64,000 nucleotides of DNA. Origin: Iodobacter sp025352645. Lineage in GTDB: Bacteria; Pseudomonadota; Gammaproteobacteria; Burkholderiales; Chitinibacteraceae. Of this stretch, positions 25,795-34,798 are shown piece by piece. The notes beneath the pieces were generated by a model that did no database searches, was not told the origin of the DNA, and saw only the letters and a program-made list of their open reading frames with translations. Both the position numbers and the translations under genes were made by a program. Every line of letters begins with the position of its first letter. The stretch's first letter is position 1. The stretch spans positions 78,789-142,788 of the forward strand of contig NZ_JAWQUO010000011.1 in the NCBI RefSeq assembly GCF_033446605.1. Reading direction: 5' to 3'.

Positions 25795-26115
25795 ATGTTG
25801 AGTTATTGGTTGGTATTAGGCGTTGCCGTTTTTACTGAAATTATCTGGGCATTATCCCTAAAATATATTCAATTACACCCTAATCCTTGGGCTGTAGCAG
25901 GATCGATTGCTTTATCTTTTTTAAATATGGCATTGTTGTCTTATGCAATGAAAGGTATTTCGGCGGGCACAGCCTATGCCATTTGGACAGGGCTTGGTGC
26001 AGTAGGGGTAACCATTGGTGGCATTATGCTATTTGGTGATCCCTTAGGATCAACTCGAATTTTCTTTTTATGCTTAATTGTTAGCGGTGTTGTTGGGCTA
26101 AAGTTGGCATCTTAA
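25795..26115 (+). CDS. gdx: Small multidrug resistance family guanidinium exporter (Gdx/SugE type)
   Basis: The 106-residue, four-helix SMR protein matches the Gdx/SugE subgroup better than EmrE. The tell-tale blocks are FTEIIWALSLKY (with the central Glu), LLSYAMKGISAGTAYAIWTGLGAVG and VGLKLAS. SugE-type proteins export guanidinium in exchange for protons as antiparallel dimers. The start at 25795 is chosen because aagg lies 8 bases before it and because it removes a non-conserved seven-residue extension. I found no recognisable guanidine riboswitch in the leader. A strong terminator follows. Confidence 0.88.
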   Translation: MLSYWLVLGVAVFTEIIWALSLKYIQLHPNPWAVAGSIALSFLNMALLSYAMKGISAGTAYAIWTGLGAVGVTIGGIMLFGDPLGSTRIFFLCLIVSGVVGLKLAS

Positions 26116-26117
26116 TT

Positions 26118-26157
26118 AAAAAAGGCCTGCTCTTCTTTAAAAGAGCAGGCCTTTTTT
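26118..26157. terminator. Bidirectional terminator between gdx and pepD
   Basis: A 17-base-pair perfect stem (aaaaaaggcctgctctt / aagagcaggcctttttt) with a 6-base loop. It has T runs in both directions and serves the convergent genes gdx and pepD. Confidence 0.95.
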
Positions 26158-26168
26158 ATATCCAGCGC

Positions 26169-27617
26169 TTATGCCTTAGGCACGGCAGCTAGGGCATCAA
26201 CCAGCAGCTCCCAAAATGACGCGACCGAGGCAATTTCTACCCGCTCATCAGGAGAATGCGCGCCACGAATAGTAGGGCCAAAAGACACCATATCCATATT
26301 AGGATAAGCAGCGCCAAGTAAGCCACATTCAAGGCCCGCATGAATCACTTGCACGGCGGGCTGCTTGCCATAACGCTGCTCATAGGTGCTTTGTAACAGC
26401 GCCAAGGCAGTTGAGTTTAGATCGGGTGTCCAGCCGGGATACTCGCCCTCTTCTTCTACTACACAACCCGCCAAGCGGCCTACCGCCGTAATCGCATCAG
26501 CCAGCTCGCGCATGCGGATATTTTTGAGTGATCTCACCATCAAGACCGCTTCAAAACGCCCATTATCCACGCTGACTACGCCCAGATTATTAGAGGTTTC
26601 TACCACGCCAGGTAAAGATTTACTCCAACAGCGCACGCCATGTGGCAAGGCCAATAGCAGATCCAGCGCTAATCGAGCATGAGCCGCAATAGGCACGATA
26701 TCGGCAGTGGCTGGCTTTAGGCTAATCGTCAGATTTGGATCGGTACCGGCTAATTCATCACGAAATAGCGCTTGATAGCCATCGACAATTTCAGCCAAGC
26801 GCGGCACATCACAGGCTGCAACAGATATTTTAGCGAAAGCTTCGCGTGCTAGCGCATTACGCAAAGTGCCGCCATTGAAAGAAACTAACTTGGCTTCAAT
26901 CTCGCGGCTGGCAGCGTTCATTACCCGCGCCAATAAGCGAATCGCATTACCACGCTCTAAATGAATATCCACGCCTGAATGGCCGCCAACTAAACCAGTT
27001 AAGCCGATTTCAAACACATCAAAACCCGCCGCCAGTGGCTCGGTGCTTAATTTACGCCCCAAGCTAACATCCACCCCGCCAGCACAGCCAACGTAAACCT
27101 CTCCCCATTCTTCTGTATCTAAATTTAATAATAACTGGCCTTGCAATAAACCCGCCTCCAAAGATCGAGCGCCAGTCATGCCGCTTTCTTCATCAATAGT
27201 CAGCAATACTTCAAGTGGGCCATGTGGCAAATTGCTCTCGAGCATGGCTAAGGCAGCCGCTACTCCAATCCCATTATCTGCACCTAAAGTAGTACCCTCT
27301 GCGTGCACCCAGCCATTTTCGATGCGGGTGCGAATAGGATCGGTCATAAAATCATGCGTGTGCCCAGCGTTTTTTTGCGCCACCATATCGAGGTGACCTT
27401 GCAAAACCACACCTTGCCGATCTTCCATCCCTGGAGATGCGGGCTTGCGAATAATTAAATTTCCACCACTATCCAACTGCGCCGCCAACCCACGGCCTAA
27501 TGCCCACGACAAGATATGCTCACGCAAAGCAGATTCATGCCGAGAAGGGCGAGGGAAGCGACAAATTGTGTCGAAATGACGCCATAAAGGCAGTGGAGCA
27601 AGATCTGTGATTACCAT
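26169..27617 (-). CDS. pepD: Aminoacyl-histidine dipeptidase (PepD, M20 family)
   Basis: The 482-residue cytoplasmic zinc peptidase hydrolyses Xaa-His dipeptides such as carnosine. M20 metal-site motifs are visible: GHLDMVAQKN (His and Asp near residues 75-77), GADNGIGVAAALAMLE (bridging Asp near 118), DEESGMTGA (catalytic and metal Glu near 147-148), LDTEEWGEV, and HAGLECGLLG near the C-terminus. The dimerisation domain includes GGHSGVDIH. Length matches Escherichia coli PepD (485). It is monocistronic and shares a terminator with gdx. Confidence 0.95.
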   Translation of the reverse strand: MVITDLAPLPLWRHFDTICRFPRPSRHESALREHILSWALGRGLAAQLDSGGNLIIRKPASPGMEDRQGVVLQGHLDMVAQKNAGHTHDFMTDPIRTRIENGWVHAEGTTLGADNGIGVAAALAMLESNLPHGPLEVLLTIDEESGMTGARSLEAGLLQGQLLLNLDTEEWGEVYVGCAGGVDVSLGRKLSTEPLAAGFDVFEIGLTGLVGGHSGVDIHLERGNAIRLLARVMNAASREIEAKLVSFNGGTLRNALAREAFAKISVAACDVPRLAEIVDGYQALFRDELAGTDPNLTISLKPATADIVPIAAHARLALDLLLALPHGVRCWSKSLPGVVETSNNLGVVSVDNGRFEAVLMVRSLKNIRMRELADAITAVGRLAGCVVEEEGEYPGWTPDLNSTALALLQSTYEQRYGKQPAVQVIHAGLECGLLGAAYPNMDMVSFGPTIRGAHSPDERVEIASVASFWELLVDALAAVPKA

Positions 27618-28311
27618 GGCTTAATTCTCAGTCAATGACAAGATATAGCGATTTACCATCTTAACGGGCAAAAGAAAAAAATGAGCTGTAAATAAAACCC
27701 AGCAGATTAATTAGACAAATAAAAAATTCATACAACGATAAAACACTCAAACTCATATAAATTATGAAATAAAGTCCAAGCAAAAATGTATTACAAATAA
27801 CAAAAACAAGCGGAGTGACGCACATATTTTATATAGTAGGCGCTCACGTCTACCCTAAAAAGGCTGGCCTTTCCAACAAATAGTATGCAAAAAAATAAGA
27901 CCTTACCATCCTGCATAAAAAATAAAGATGTAGATCACACAATATTTGTGCCACTAAAATGGTGGTTTTATTACAGCATTAGGATATAAAGTGAATCCCC
28001 TAAGCATTAAAGATCATGCTTTTTTTAAACTCAACTACTTAAATTAACTTTATGTCTATTTTGTTTATTTTACTAGCTAGAAAAAATTAAATAATCAGCC
28101 AATCAATAAATCATCGTTAACAAAACGAGCTTGCTAATATAATTATATTAAGCATTACGAACACGCTTTCAAGTCATCATTTATTGCTTAAGTCGCAAAA
28201 AAACAGCAAATTATATTAAACAACCGCTGCAGTTTAGCATTTTTCAATCTGTTCTTTAAGTCGGCGCGCATTATATATTGATGACTATTCTTATTAATAG
28301 AAGGGATAACC
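27618..28311. other. 694-base AT-rich intergenic region
   Basis: No gene, repeat family or RNA is recognised. The region is very AT-rich and carries scattered A and T runs. It must hold divergent promoters for pepD and the RarD-like permease. It is a candidate site for horizontally acquired or silenced DNA, or an undetected small RNA, but I see no specific signal. Confidence 0.5.
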
Positions 28312-29265
28312 GTGACAGCGGTTCTTACACGACAAGTGGTATTATCCCGCACCAACGCAAATAAAAAAACATTTATGTTATCCGGTCAAGGTTTACTACT
28401 CTCGCTGATTGCCTCACTGGTTTTTTCAGTTTTAGGCTGGTTTAGCACCCAACTTACTCCTTTGCACGGCTTAGATATCTTTGCTTGGCGTGTAATCTGG
28501 ACCGTACCCGCCATGCTGCTGCTTTTAGCACTGCTAAAGCATGGCCCCAAGATGCGCAGCACCTTAGCACGCTTTAAGCACGAGCCCATCCTATGGCTGG
28601 CCCTACCTGTTAATGCATTGCTGTTGGCGATTCAGCAGCTAATGTTTATGTGGGCTCCGCTAGAAGGCCGCTTACAAGAGGTCTCGCTCGGCTACTTTTT
28701 ATTGCCCTTAGTGATGGTGCTGGTCGGCTTTTTTGTTTACAAAGAACGCCCTAGTCGCTTGCAATGGATTGCAGTTTTTCTTGCGCTACTTGGTGTCATG
28801 CACGAGCTTTGGCTGACTCGTGCATTTTCTTGGGTAACCCTCGTCACCGCTTTAGGCTACCCACCGTATTTAATGATACGCAGGGCTTTGCACCTTGATC
28901 CATTTAGTGGCTTTTTATTAGAAACGCTGTTTATCTTACCCGCAGCGGTTGCCTTAGTTTATCTGCACCCAGCCGCAACAGCCGCCCTGCACAGCACGCC
29001 CATTCTCTGGGTGCTCCTCCCGTGCCTTGGCATCATGACGGCAACGGCCTTTGTTTGTTATTTAATGGCCAGTAAATTACTGACCATTGGCCTGCTCGGC
29101 ATTTTGGGTTATGTAGAGCCCGTCATGCTGTTTATGATCTCGCTGTTTATCCTTGGCGAGCCATTTAGCACCGCTGGCCTAGGCACTTATATCCCCATTT
29201 GGCTAGCCATTATGCTGACCTGCTGGCATAGCGCACAGACCTTACATCGCCAGCGAAAAAAATAA
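28312..29265 (+). CDS. EamA-family permease, RarD-like
   Basis: The 317-residue inner-membrane protein has about ten hydrophobic helices arranged as two EamA repeats. It starts with GTG, supported by gaagggata 6 bases upstream. Features typical of RarD (chloramphenicol-sensitivity protein family) include FSVLGWFSTQLTPLHGLDIFAWRVIW near residue 45 and the WAPLEGRLQEVSLGYFLLPL stretch. It is a predicted drug/metabolite transporter with unknown substrate. It has its own promoter region. The N-terminal 27 residues are polar and may be partly non-native if translation begins later. Confidence 0.85.
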   Translation: MTAVLTRQVVLSRTNANKKTFMLSGQGLLLSLIASLVFSVLGWFSTQLTPLHGLDIFAWRVIWTVPAMLLLLALLKHGPKMRSTLARFKHEPILWLALPVNALLLAIQQLMFMWAPLEGRLQEVSLGYFLLPLVMVLVGFFVYKERPSRLQWIAVFLALLGVMHELWLTRAFSWVTLVTALGYPPYLMIRRALHLDPFSGFLLETLFILPAAVALVYLHPAATAALHSTPILWVLLPCLGIMTATAFVCYLMASKLLTIGLLGILGYVEPVMLFMISLFILGEPFSTAGLGTYIPIWLAIMLTCWHSAQTLHRQRKK

Positions 29266-29629
29266 TAAGCAGTGGGTTCAGCCCCAATCCTATCAACTTA
29301 AGGGGAATGTTTTAATTGTTACATAGGCCTCAACTTGGATTGCACTATTGCAAGCATTGAAAACATAGTAGGGTGGGCGCGTTTTTTGCCCACGCTGTGT
29401 GATCCGCGTAGGCAAGATAAACCACCTTGTCCACCCTACATGCTGTGCCTAGGTTGATAGGATTTGCTTACACCCACCCTAAGATATTTCAACGCTTGCA
29501 ATAGAAAAATCACCTCTCCACGCCCCCCCCCAGCTCAGCGTGTTTTTTCCCCTTGGGTACTTTGGCGCACGCCGCGCTCGCTAGATTCTTTTAAGATCAG
29601 CTCAGCCTATACGCCAAGCGAAACCCGCC
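29266..29629. other. 364-base gap holding an inverted-repeat element and a poly-C tract
   Basis: The element at 29286-29464 fills most of it (listed separately). A run of nine C residues at 29523-29531 lies about 100 bases before the next gene. No gene is supported. Confidence 0.55.
29286..29464. mobile_element. Small inverted-repeat element with ends aatcctatcaactt / taggttgataggatt
   Basis: The left end aatcctatcaacttaag (29286-29302) is inversely matched by ctaggttgataggatt (29449-29464), with two mismatches. The 179-base interior includes gtagggtgggcgcg...ccaccctaca, an inverted repeat of the GTGGGC family, and no ORF. The same terminal sequence appears as single ends at 4503-4520 and 19303-19320. 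Confidence 0.6.
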
Positions 29630-30010
29630 ATGAAAACATATCAACTCTACGCCATCCTTTTATTGAGTCTTAGCACCCCAAGCTACGCCGCAGCGTGGAA
29701 GGAACTAGGCCATACCAGTAGTGGCAATACCATTTCGGTAATAGACACCCAGTTTCGTAAAGGGGCGATCATTACGACGCGCATCCGTAATGATTTGCAC
29801 GAGCCTAAGCCAACTGAAAATGGCAACATCACCCGTATCGAATCCGATCTTCAAATCAATTGCAGCAAAAAGACCGTTTCCCCTATCCGCACCTTCCTAT
29901 TTGATGAGCAAGGCCAGCCAGAACTATCAGTAAATTTACGCGGAGGGAAAGAGTTTTTAAAAAAAGATGCCGATAGTGCTATGGGATTAGCGATTGAGCA
30001 GCTCTGCTAG
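29630..30010 (+). CDS. Exported small protein, surface-adhesin E-like
   Basis: The 126-residue product has a signal peptide ending about SLSTPSYAAAW (cleavage near residue 21). The mature part is beta-rich and has one pair of cysteines (Cys in LQINCSKK and the C-terminal Cys), likely a disulfide. The pattern, with an early WKELG, a central IESDLQINC and terminal AIEQLC, fits the surface-adhesin protein E-like family of small exported proteins, mostly uncharacterised. Assignment is moderate. The poly-C run upstream might affect expression. Confidence 0.65.
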   Translation: MKTYQLYAILLLSLSTPSYAAAWKELGHTSSGNTISVIDTQFRKGAIITTRIRNDLHEPKPTENGNITRIESDLQINCSKKTVSPIRTFLFDEQGQPELSVNLRGGKEFLKKDADSAMGLAIEQLC

Positions 30011-30170
30011 CCGCAAGCCAAAATTAGATAATTGAAAGACATTGCAGATTAAGTAGAAAGTAAATGTTAGAGTCAAAAAAGCAATTCAAAGCTATCTATA
30101 TATCAAAACAATCATTTTTAAAGCATGAATAGCACGGTATTATCTAAAAATCACCCATCGAGAATCTGCC

Positions 30171-31751
30171 ATGCGCCTGATTTCATCGCTCCCCATATTT
30201 GCTTTACTCTGGGCTGTTACCGTAGAAGCCAAGCCGCTCACGGTATGCACCGAAGCCAGCCCAGATGGCTTTGATGTTGTTCAATACAACTCACTGGCTA
30301 CCACTAATGCATCAGCTGACGTTATTTTTAATCGATTAATTGACTACGATGCAGCCACTGGCAAGCTGGTGCCAAGCCTTGCCGAAAAATGGGAAATTAG
30401 CCCAGATGGCTTAAGCTACACCTTTACTCTTAAAAAAAATGTTAGCTTTCATAGCACCGATTACTTTAAACCTAGCCGCCCGCTCAATAGCGACGACGTA
30501 GTTTTTACCTTTAACCGCATGTTAGATGCTAATCATCCATGGCATAAAACCGCCGTAAATGGCTATCCACATGCGCAAACATTTCAACTACCTAAGCATA
30601 TAAAAGCGGTAAAAAAAATTGATGCGCAAACCGTGCGCTTTGATTTAAATGCGCCAGAGGCAACGTTCTCTGCCTTACTCACCATGGGCTTTGCTTCTAT
30701 TTATTCCGCCGAATACGCCGATCAATTATTAGCAGCAGGTAAAACCACCGATTTAAATAGCAAGCCCATCGGCACGGGGCCATTTATATTAAAGAGCTAT
30801 CAAAAAGACAGCAGCATTCGCTTTGATGCCGCGCCAAACTATTTTGGCAATAAAGCTAAAATTGATAAGCTGATTTATGCCATTACCCCAGAAGCCGCCA
30901 TTCGAGTGCAAAAGCTCAAAGCAGGCGAGTGCCAAATTGCCCTCTCACCTAAGCCACAAGATGTATTAGCGGCAAGGACAGATAAAACCCTGCAGGTTAT
31001 TGATACTCCAGCGTTTTCTACGGCCTTTATTGCCTTTAATAGCCAGCACAAGCCATTTGATAATGTAAAAGTGCGCCAAGCATTAAATTACGCATTTGAT
31101 AAAAAAGCCTATCTAAAACAAGTTTTTGATGGCACGGCCACCGCGGCCGACGGCCCTTATCCGCCTAATACTTGGAGCTATATCAATTTAGCGGACTACA
31201 ACTACAACCCTGCCAAAGCCAAACAATTACTTGCGGAGGCAGGCTTTCCCAATGGATTTAGCACCACCATTTGGATACGCCCTGCGGGCAGCACGCTCAA
31301 TCCTAATCCACGCGCAGGCGGCGAAATGCTGCAAGCCGATTTAGCCAAAGTAGGCGTAAAAGCTGAGCTAAAAGTCATTGAATGGGGGGAGCTAATTAAA
31401 CGCGCAAAGGCAGGAGAGCACGATCTGTTATTTATGGGTTGGAGTGGCGACAATGGCGACCCAGATAACTTTTTAACGCCACAATTTGCCTGCTCATCGG
31501 TAGAATCTGGGCTTAATTTTGCCCGCTATTGCGATCCGCAGCTGGATAAACTGATTAGCAATGGTAAAAAAACAAGCGATCAAGCGGCAAGAACCAAGCT
31601 TTATGAAGCCGCGCAAAAAATTATTCATGACCAAGCATTATGGATTCCATTAGCCCATCCTATTGCTGCGGTACTGACTAAACCCAATGTAAGCGGCTAT
31701 AAAATCAGCCCATTTAGCCGTCAGGACTTTAGCAATGTGATTGTAAAATAA
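30171..31751 (+). CDS. Periplasmic dipeptide/oligopeptide-binding protein (DppA-like)
   Basis: The 526-residue class C solute-binding protein has a signal peptide ending AVTVEAKP (near residue 21). Family blocks are LTVCTEASPDGFDVVQYNS, LAEKWEISPDGLSYTFTLKKNVSFH, RPLNSDDVVFTFNRM, IGTGPFILKSYQKD and the C-terminal WSGDNGDPDNFL. It closely fits DppA (peptide or haem delivery to the Dpp permease). No permease or ATPase genes are adjacent, so it is an orphan binding protein, a common arrangement. A strong terminator follows. Confidence 0.9.
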   Translation: MRLISSLPIFALLWAVTVEAKPLTVCTEASPDGFDVVQYNSLATTNASADVIFNRLIDYDAATGKLVPSLAEKWEISPDGLSYTFTLKKNVSFHSTDYFKPSRPLNSDDVVFTFNRMLDANHPWHKTAVNGYPHAQTFQLPKHIKAVKKIDAQTVRFDLNAPEATFSALLTMGFASIYSAEYADQLLAAGKTTDLNSKPIGTGPFILKSYQKDSSIRFDAAPNYFGNKAKIDKLIYAITPEAAIRVQKLKAGECQIALSPKPQDVLAARTDKTLQVIDTPAFSTAFIAFNSQHKPFDNVKVRQALNYAFDKKAYLKQVFDGTATAADGPYPPNTWSYINLADYNYNPAKAKQLLAEAGFPNGFSTTIWIRPAGSTLNPNPRAGGEMLQADLAKVGVKAELKVIEWGELIKRAKAGEHDLLFMGWSGDNGDPDNFLTPQFACSSVESGLNFARYCDPQLDKLISNGKKTSDQAARTKLYEAAQKIIHDQALWIPLAHPIAAVLTKPNVSGYKISPFSRQDFSNVIVK

Positions 31752-31776
31752 ATCACTCAGATTAGCAGCCATCAAT

Positions 31777-31822
31777 AAAGGCGATTAAAACTCGGCATAG
31801 TCGGGTTTTAATCGCCTTTTTA
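31777..31822 (+). terminator. Rho-independent terminator of dppA-like gene
   Basis: A 15-base-pair stem (aaaggcgattaaaac / gttttaatcgccttt), a loop of 13 bases, then a T run, 25 bases after the stop. Confidence 0.92.
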
Positions 31823-31888
31823 TTGAGTGTGTCAGAATAGGCACTTAGTCTATAAAGAGATGAGCATTTCAATCTGGAGGCTAGCCTC

Positions 31889-32326
31889 ATGGCATTACTA
31901 TTATTTGGCAGTTTGCTGATTGTATTTGGCCTATTGGCGGGTAGCCTCTTACTGATCGCGCCCCTAGGCATTGTTGAAATCACTCCAAGTATCGGGCTTT
32001 GGATCGTATTCCCAGTCTTTAGTATTGGTGGCTATGTTCTGCTGACGCTAGCCCCCAACTTTGCCAAATTACGCTTACTGGCTTGGTTTTTATCCAGTTT
32101 ATTACTCTTACTGGCGGCTGCCGCCGCTGCCGAATTAATGCTCTATGCCAGCACGATTATGCAGCCCACAGGCAGCACTATCATCCTGTGGTATATCTTG
32201 CTTATTGCTGGTGGGCTGGGTGTGGTGGCGACCGGCGCCTTTGATCTTAAAAAGTTAATCCCCAAGCGTAACAAGCCTAAGCCTGCAGCAGCACCCGCTC
32301 CGGTGAACCCAAAGGCAAAACATTAA
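31889..32326 (+). CDS. Small four-helix membrane protein of unknown function
   Basis: The 145-residue protein has about four hydrophobic helices (residues 3-30, 36-55, 63-90, 98-120) and a basic, Pro/Ala-rich tail (KKLIPKRNKPKPAAAPAPVN), so the C-terminus is likely cytoplasmic. I do not recognise the family. A ctggagg site before the ATG supports translation. Its 3' end overlaps the convergent DUF455 gene by 4 bases. Confidence 0.7.
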   Translation: MALLLFGSLLIVFGLLAGSLLLIAPLGIVEITPSIGLWIVFPVFSIGGYVLLTLAPNFAKLRLLAWFLSSLLLLLAAAAAAELMLYASTIMQPTGSTIILWYILLIAGGLGVVATGAFDLKKLIPKRNKPKPAAAPAPVNPKAKH

Positions 32327-33108
32327 TCTGGTAACTGTAATGCCGCCAACTCTGCCTCGCTAAACCCCGCAGCTCTGCGCGCCTCTAAATTAAATGGCCC
32401 ACGCTGTTTTGCGGCTTGGTATTGCAAAGCCAATTGTGCGTAAGTAGCAATAGTTTCTAGCCCTCTTTCATCACACAGCGCCTTATACCAGCGATTGCCA
32501 ATGGCCACATGCCCTACTTCATCACGCAAAATAATATCTAAAATGGCTGCGCCAGCTATATCGCCGCGATGCTTGAGCCGATCGCGAATTTGCGGGGTAA
32601 CGTCTAAGCCACGTGCTTCTAAGGTGCGTGGCACCAGCGCCAGCCTAGCCAGCAGATCACCCTTGGTTCTTTCTGCCATATCCCATAAGCCGTTATGCGC
32701 CGTAAAGTCGCCATAGGCGTAGCCCAGCGTAAGTAAGTGCGCTTGCAGCAATGAAAAATGATAAGCCTCTTCCCGCGCTACTTTTAGCCAATCCCGATAA
32801 AAATCTTCAGGCTGACCAGCAAAGCGCCAAAGGATATCCAGCGCTAAATTAATCGCATTAAATTCGATATGCGCCAAGGCATGCACCAGAGCGGCGTGCC
32901 CTTCTGGCGTATTGATTTTGCGCCGGGGCACATCCATTGGTGGCACCAAGGGCGGCTTATCGCAAAGGCCTGGCGTTTGGCCGATGGCGATAATGTCTTC
33001 ATCAGACTGCAGTGGATGTACATCTTCAATAGCATGGACCAGCGCAACTTTATCGCTAGGATGGCCCGCTTGTAGTGCGCGCAGGGCTTGATGGCGAATG
33101 GAATTCAT
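32323..33108 (-). CDS. DUF455 ferritin-like protein
   Basis: The 261-residue cytoplasmic protein carries the di-metal Glu/His pattern of the DUF455 ferritin-like family: EFNAINLALDILWRF, AREEAYHFSLL and RDEVGHVAIGNRWY, which would form a carboxylate-bridged di-iron four-helix site. Its reaction is not established; members are predicted oxidases or hydroxylases. It is convergent with the preceding membrane-protein gene and shares 4 bases with it. Confidence 0.85.
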   Translation of the reverse strand: MNSIRHQALRALQAGHPSDKVALVHAIEDVHPLQSDEDIIAIGQTPGLCDKPPLVPPMDVPRRKINTPEGHAALVHALAHIEFNAINLALDILWRFAGQPEDFYRDWLKVAREEAYHFSLLQAHLLTLGYAYGDFTAHNGLWDMAERTKGDLLARLALVPRTLEARGLDVTPQIRDRLKHRGDIAGAAILDIILRDEVGHVAIGNRWYKALCDERGLETIATYAQLALQYQAAKQRGPFNLEARRAAGFSEAELAALQLPD

Positions 33109-33282
33109 GGCGGGCTAAGACGGGGGAGTGGATTTAAGAAGGCATATTCTGGCCGCCCATGCTGCAGTTGGCAAGGCAAAGCCTTTACAACACAAGGATG
33201 GGCACGGTTTTGGGTGAGGAGGGTTTTGTGCACACGCATGTGCAATATGATGCCTTCACTTGTAGCAATCTGGCAGCTTACC

Positions 33283-33308
33283 GCGTGGGCACAAAATCGT
33301 GCCCACGC
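33283..33308. repeat. GCGTGGGCAC palindrome
   Basis: gcgtgggcac and gtgcccacgc are perfectly complementary over 10 bases around aaaatc. It belongs to the dispersed GTGGGCAC family; a partial copy (gatgggcacgg) lies about 80 bases to the left. Confidence 0.6.
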
Positions 33309-33336
33309 TACGCCCATCAGCACTAGCACAATCGCA

Positions 33337-34653
33337 TCAATGCAATTTAATCCTTGGTTTACTCACGCGATCAATGCATTCGGCCCATGTGGATAGCCAG
33401 GTTTTAAACCAGCCATTCACAGCCACCTGATGCTTTTTATAGAGAGACCAATACATCATTTTGGCAAATTGGCCTTCTATAAATAAGCTGCCACGGGCGA
33501 TTCCGCCCATCAAGCTGCCCACCGTACTGTATTCGCCTAGCGAGACTAAAGAGCCATAATCCTGATATTTAAACGCTGGCAAAGGCTTGCCCGCTAAATA
33601 CAGCGGCAGGCTTTTTGCTAGCAGCATGGCTTGCTGATGCGCCGACTGAGCGCGGGGTGGCACCATGCCTCCTTTATCATCTAGCGGACATGCAGCGCAG
33701 TCGCCCAATGCAAAAATGGCTGGATCACGCGAGGTTTGCAGCGTTTTGCCCACCACCAGCTGATTCAAGCGATTGCTTTCTAGCCCAGCAATATCCTTTA
33801 AAAAATCAGCAGCCTTAATCCCCGCCGCCCACACCACCAAATCGCTTGGGATAAACTTGCCTGAAGCCATTTTCACGCCAGATACCGACACATCTACCAC
33901 GCGCTCGTTGGCGTGAATCTCTACCGCCATTTTGCGCAGCTCCAGCGCCACGGCATTGGATAAGCGCTCTGGCAGCACCGATAGCAATCGAGGCGCGGCA
34001 TCAACAATTACAATTTTTAAATCGCGCTCGGGGTAGATATTGGCAAAGCCAAAGCTGCTCATAATGCGTGTGGCCATATGTAGCTCGGCCGATAGCTCTA
34101 CCCCCGTGGCACCGCCACCAATAATAGTCACGGTAAAGCGCCCTTCCCCCGCCTGCTTACGCCTTGCCTGCGCACGCAAGCAGCTATTAATAAAGCGCTT
34201 ATTAAAACGCTCTGCCGCCACAGGCGTATCCAGCATAATGGCGTGCTCGGCGACGCCTGGCGTGCCAAAATCATTGGTTTGGCTGCCCAGCGCCATCACC
34301 AGCGCATCATATGGGATCGTTTGCTCTGGCACCAGCTCGCTGCCGTCTTCCTCATCGAGGGTTGCAGCCAGCACCACTTCTTTGCTATCCCGATTTAAGC
34401 CCGTCATGCGGCCTAGCCGATAATCAAAATGATGCCAGCGGGCCAGCGCAAGATATTCCAGCTCGTCTGAATGGCTATCTAAAGTGCCAGCGGCCACCTG
34501 ATGCAAAAGGGGCTTCCAAATGTGGGTGCGGGCAGCATCAATCAAGGTGATATGCGCCTTGCCCTTGCGGCCTAGCTTTTCACCCAGTTTCACTGCCAGC
34601 TCCAAACCGCCAGCTCCTCCCCCTACAATTACGATGCGCTTTAAGGCCGCCAT
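33337..34653 (-). CDS. ndh: Type II NADH dehydrogenase (NDH-2)
   Basis: The 438-residue membrane-associated flavoprotein oxidises NADH and reduces quinone without pumping protons. The N-terminal FAD-binding GGGAGGLELAVKLG and the second Rossmann motif GGGATGVELSAEL (NADH site) are clear. ALGDCAACP is the C-terminal FAD contact. HIWKPLLHQVAAG is the typical NDH-2 stretch. The start at 34653 is preferred to the ATG two codons upstream because GGGAGG sits 6 bases before it. The C-terminus has amphipathic segments suited to membrane contact. It is monocistronic. Confidence 0.92.
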   Translation of the reverse strand: MAALKRIVIVGGGAGGLELAVKLGEKLGRKGKAHITLIDAARTHIWKPLLHQVAAGTLDSHSDELEYLALARWHHFDYRLGRMTGLNRDSKEVVLAATLDEEDGSELVPEQTIPYDALVMALGSQTNDFGTPGVAEHAIMLDTPVAAERFNKRFINSCLRAQARRKQAGEGRFTVTIIGGGATGVELSAELHMATRIMSSFGFANIYPERDLKIVIVDAAPRLLSVLPERLSNAVALELRKMAVEIHANERVVDVSVSGVKMASGKFIPSDLVVWAAGIKAADFLKDIAGLESNRLNQLVVGKTLQTSRDPAIFALGDCAACPLDDKGGMVPPRAQSAHQQAMLLAKSLPLYLAGKPLPAFKYQDYGSLVSLGEYSTVGSLMGGIARGSLFIEGQFAKMMYWSLYKKHQVAVNGWFKTWLSTWAECIDRVSKPRIKLH

Positions 34654-34798
34654 TGCCATCCTCCCGCTGATTGATTACCCCAATTATGCAGCAAGCTGTA
34701 ATGAAAAGGGCATGTAAAACAACCATTTAAACGGGCTTGATTACAGCGGGCTAATCAGCTACTTACGATGGAGAGTATCTGGCAGCAAAGCAAACGCA

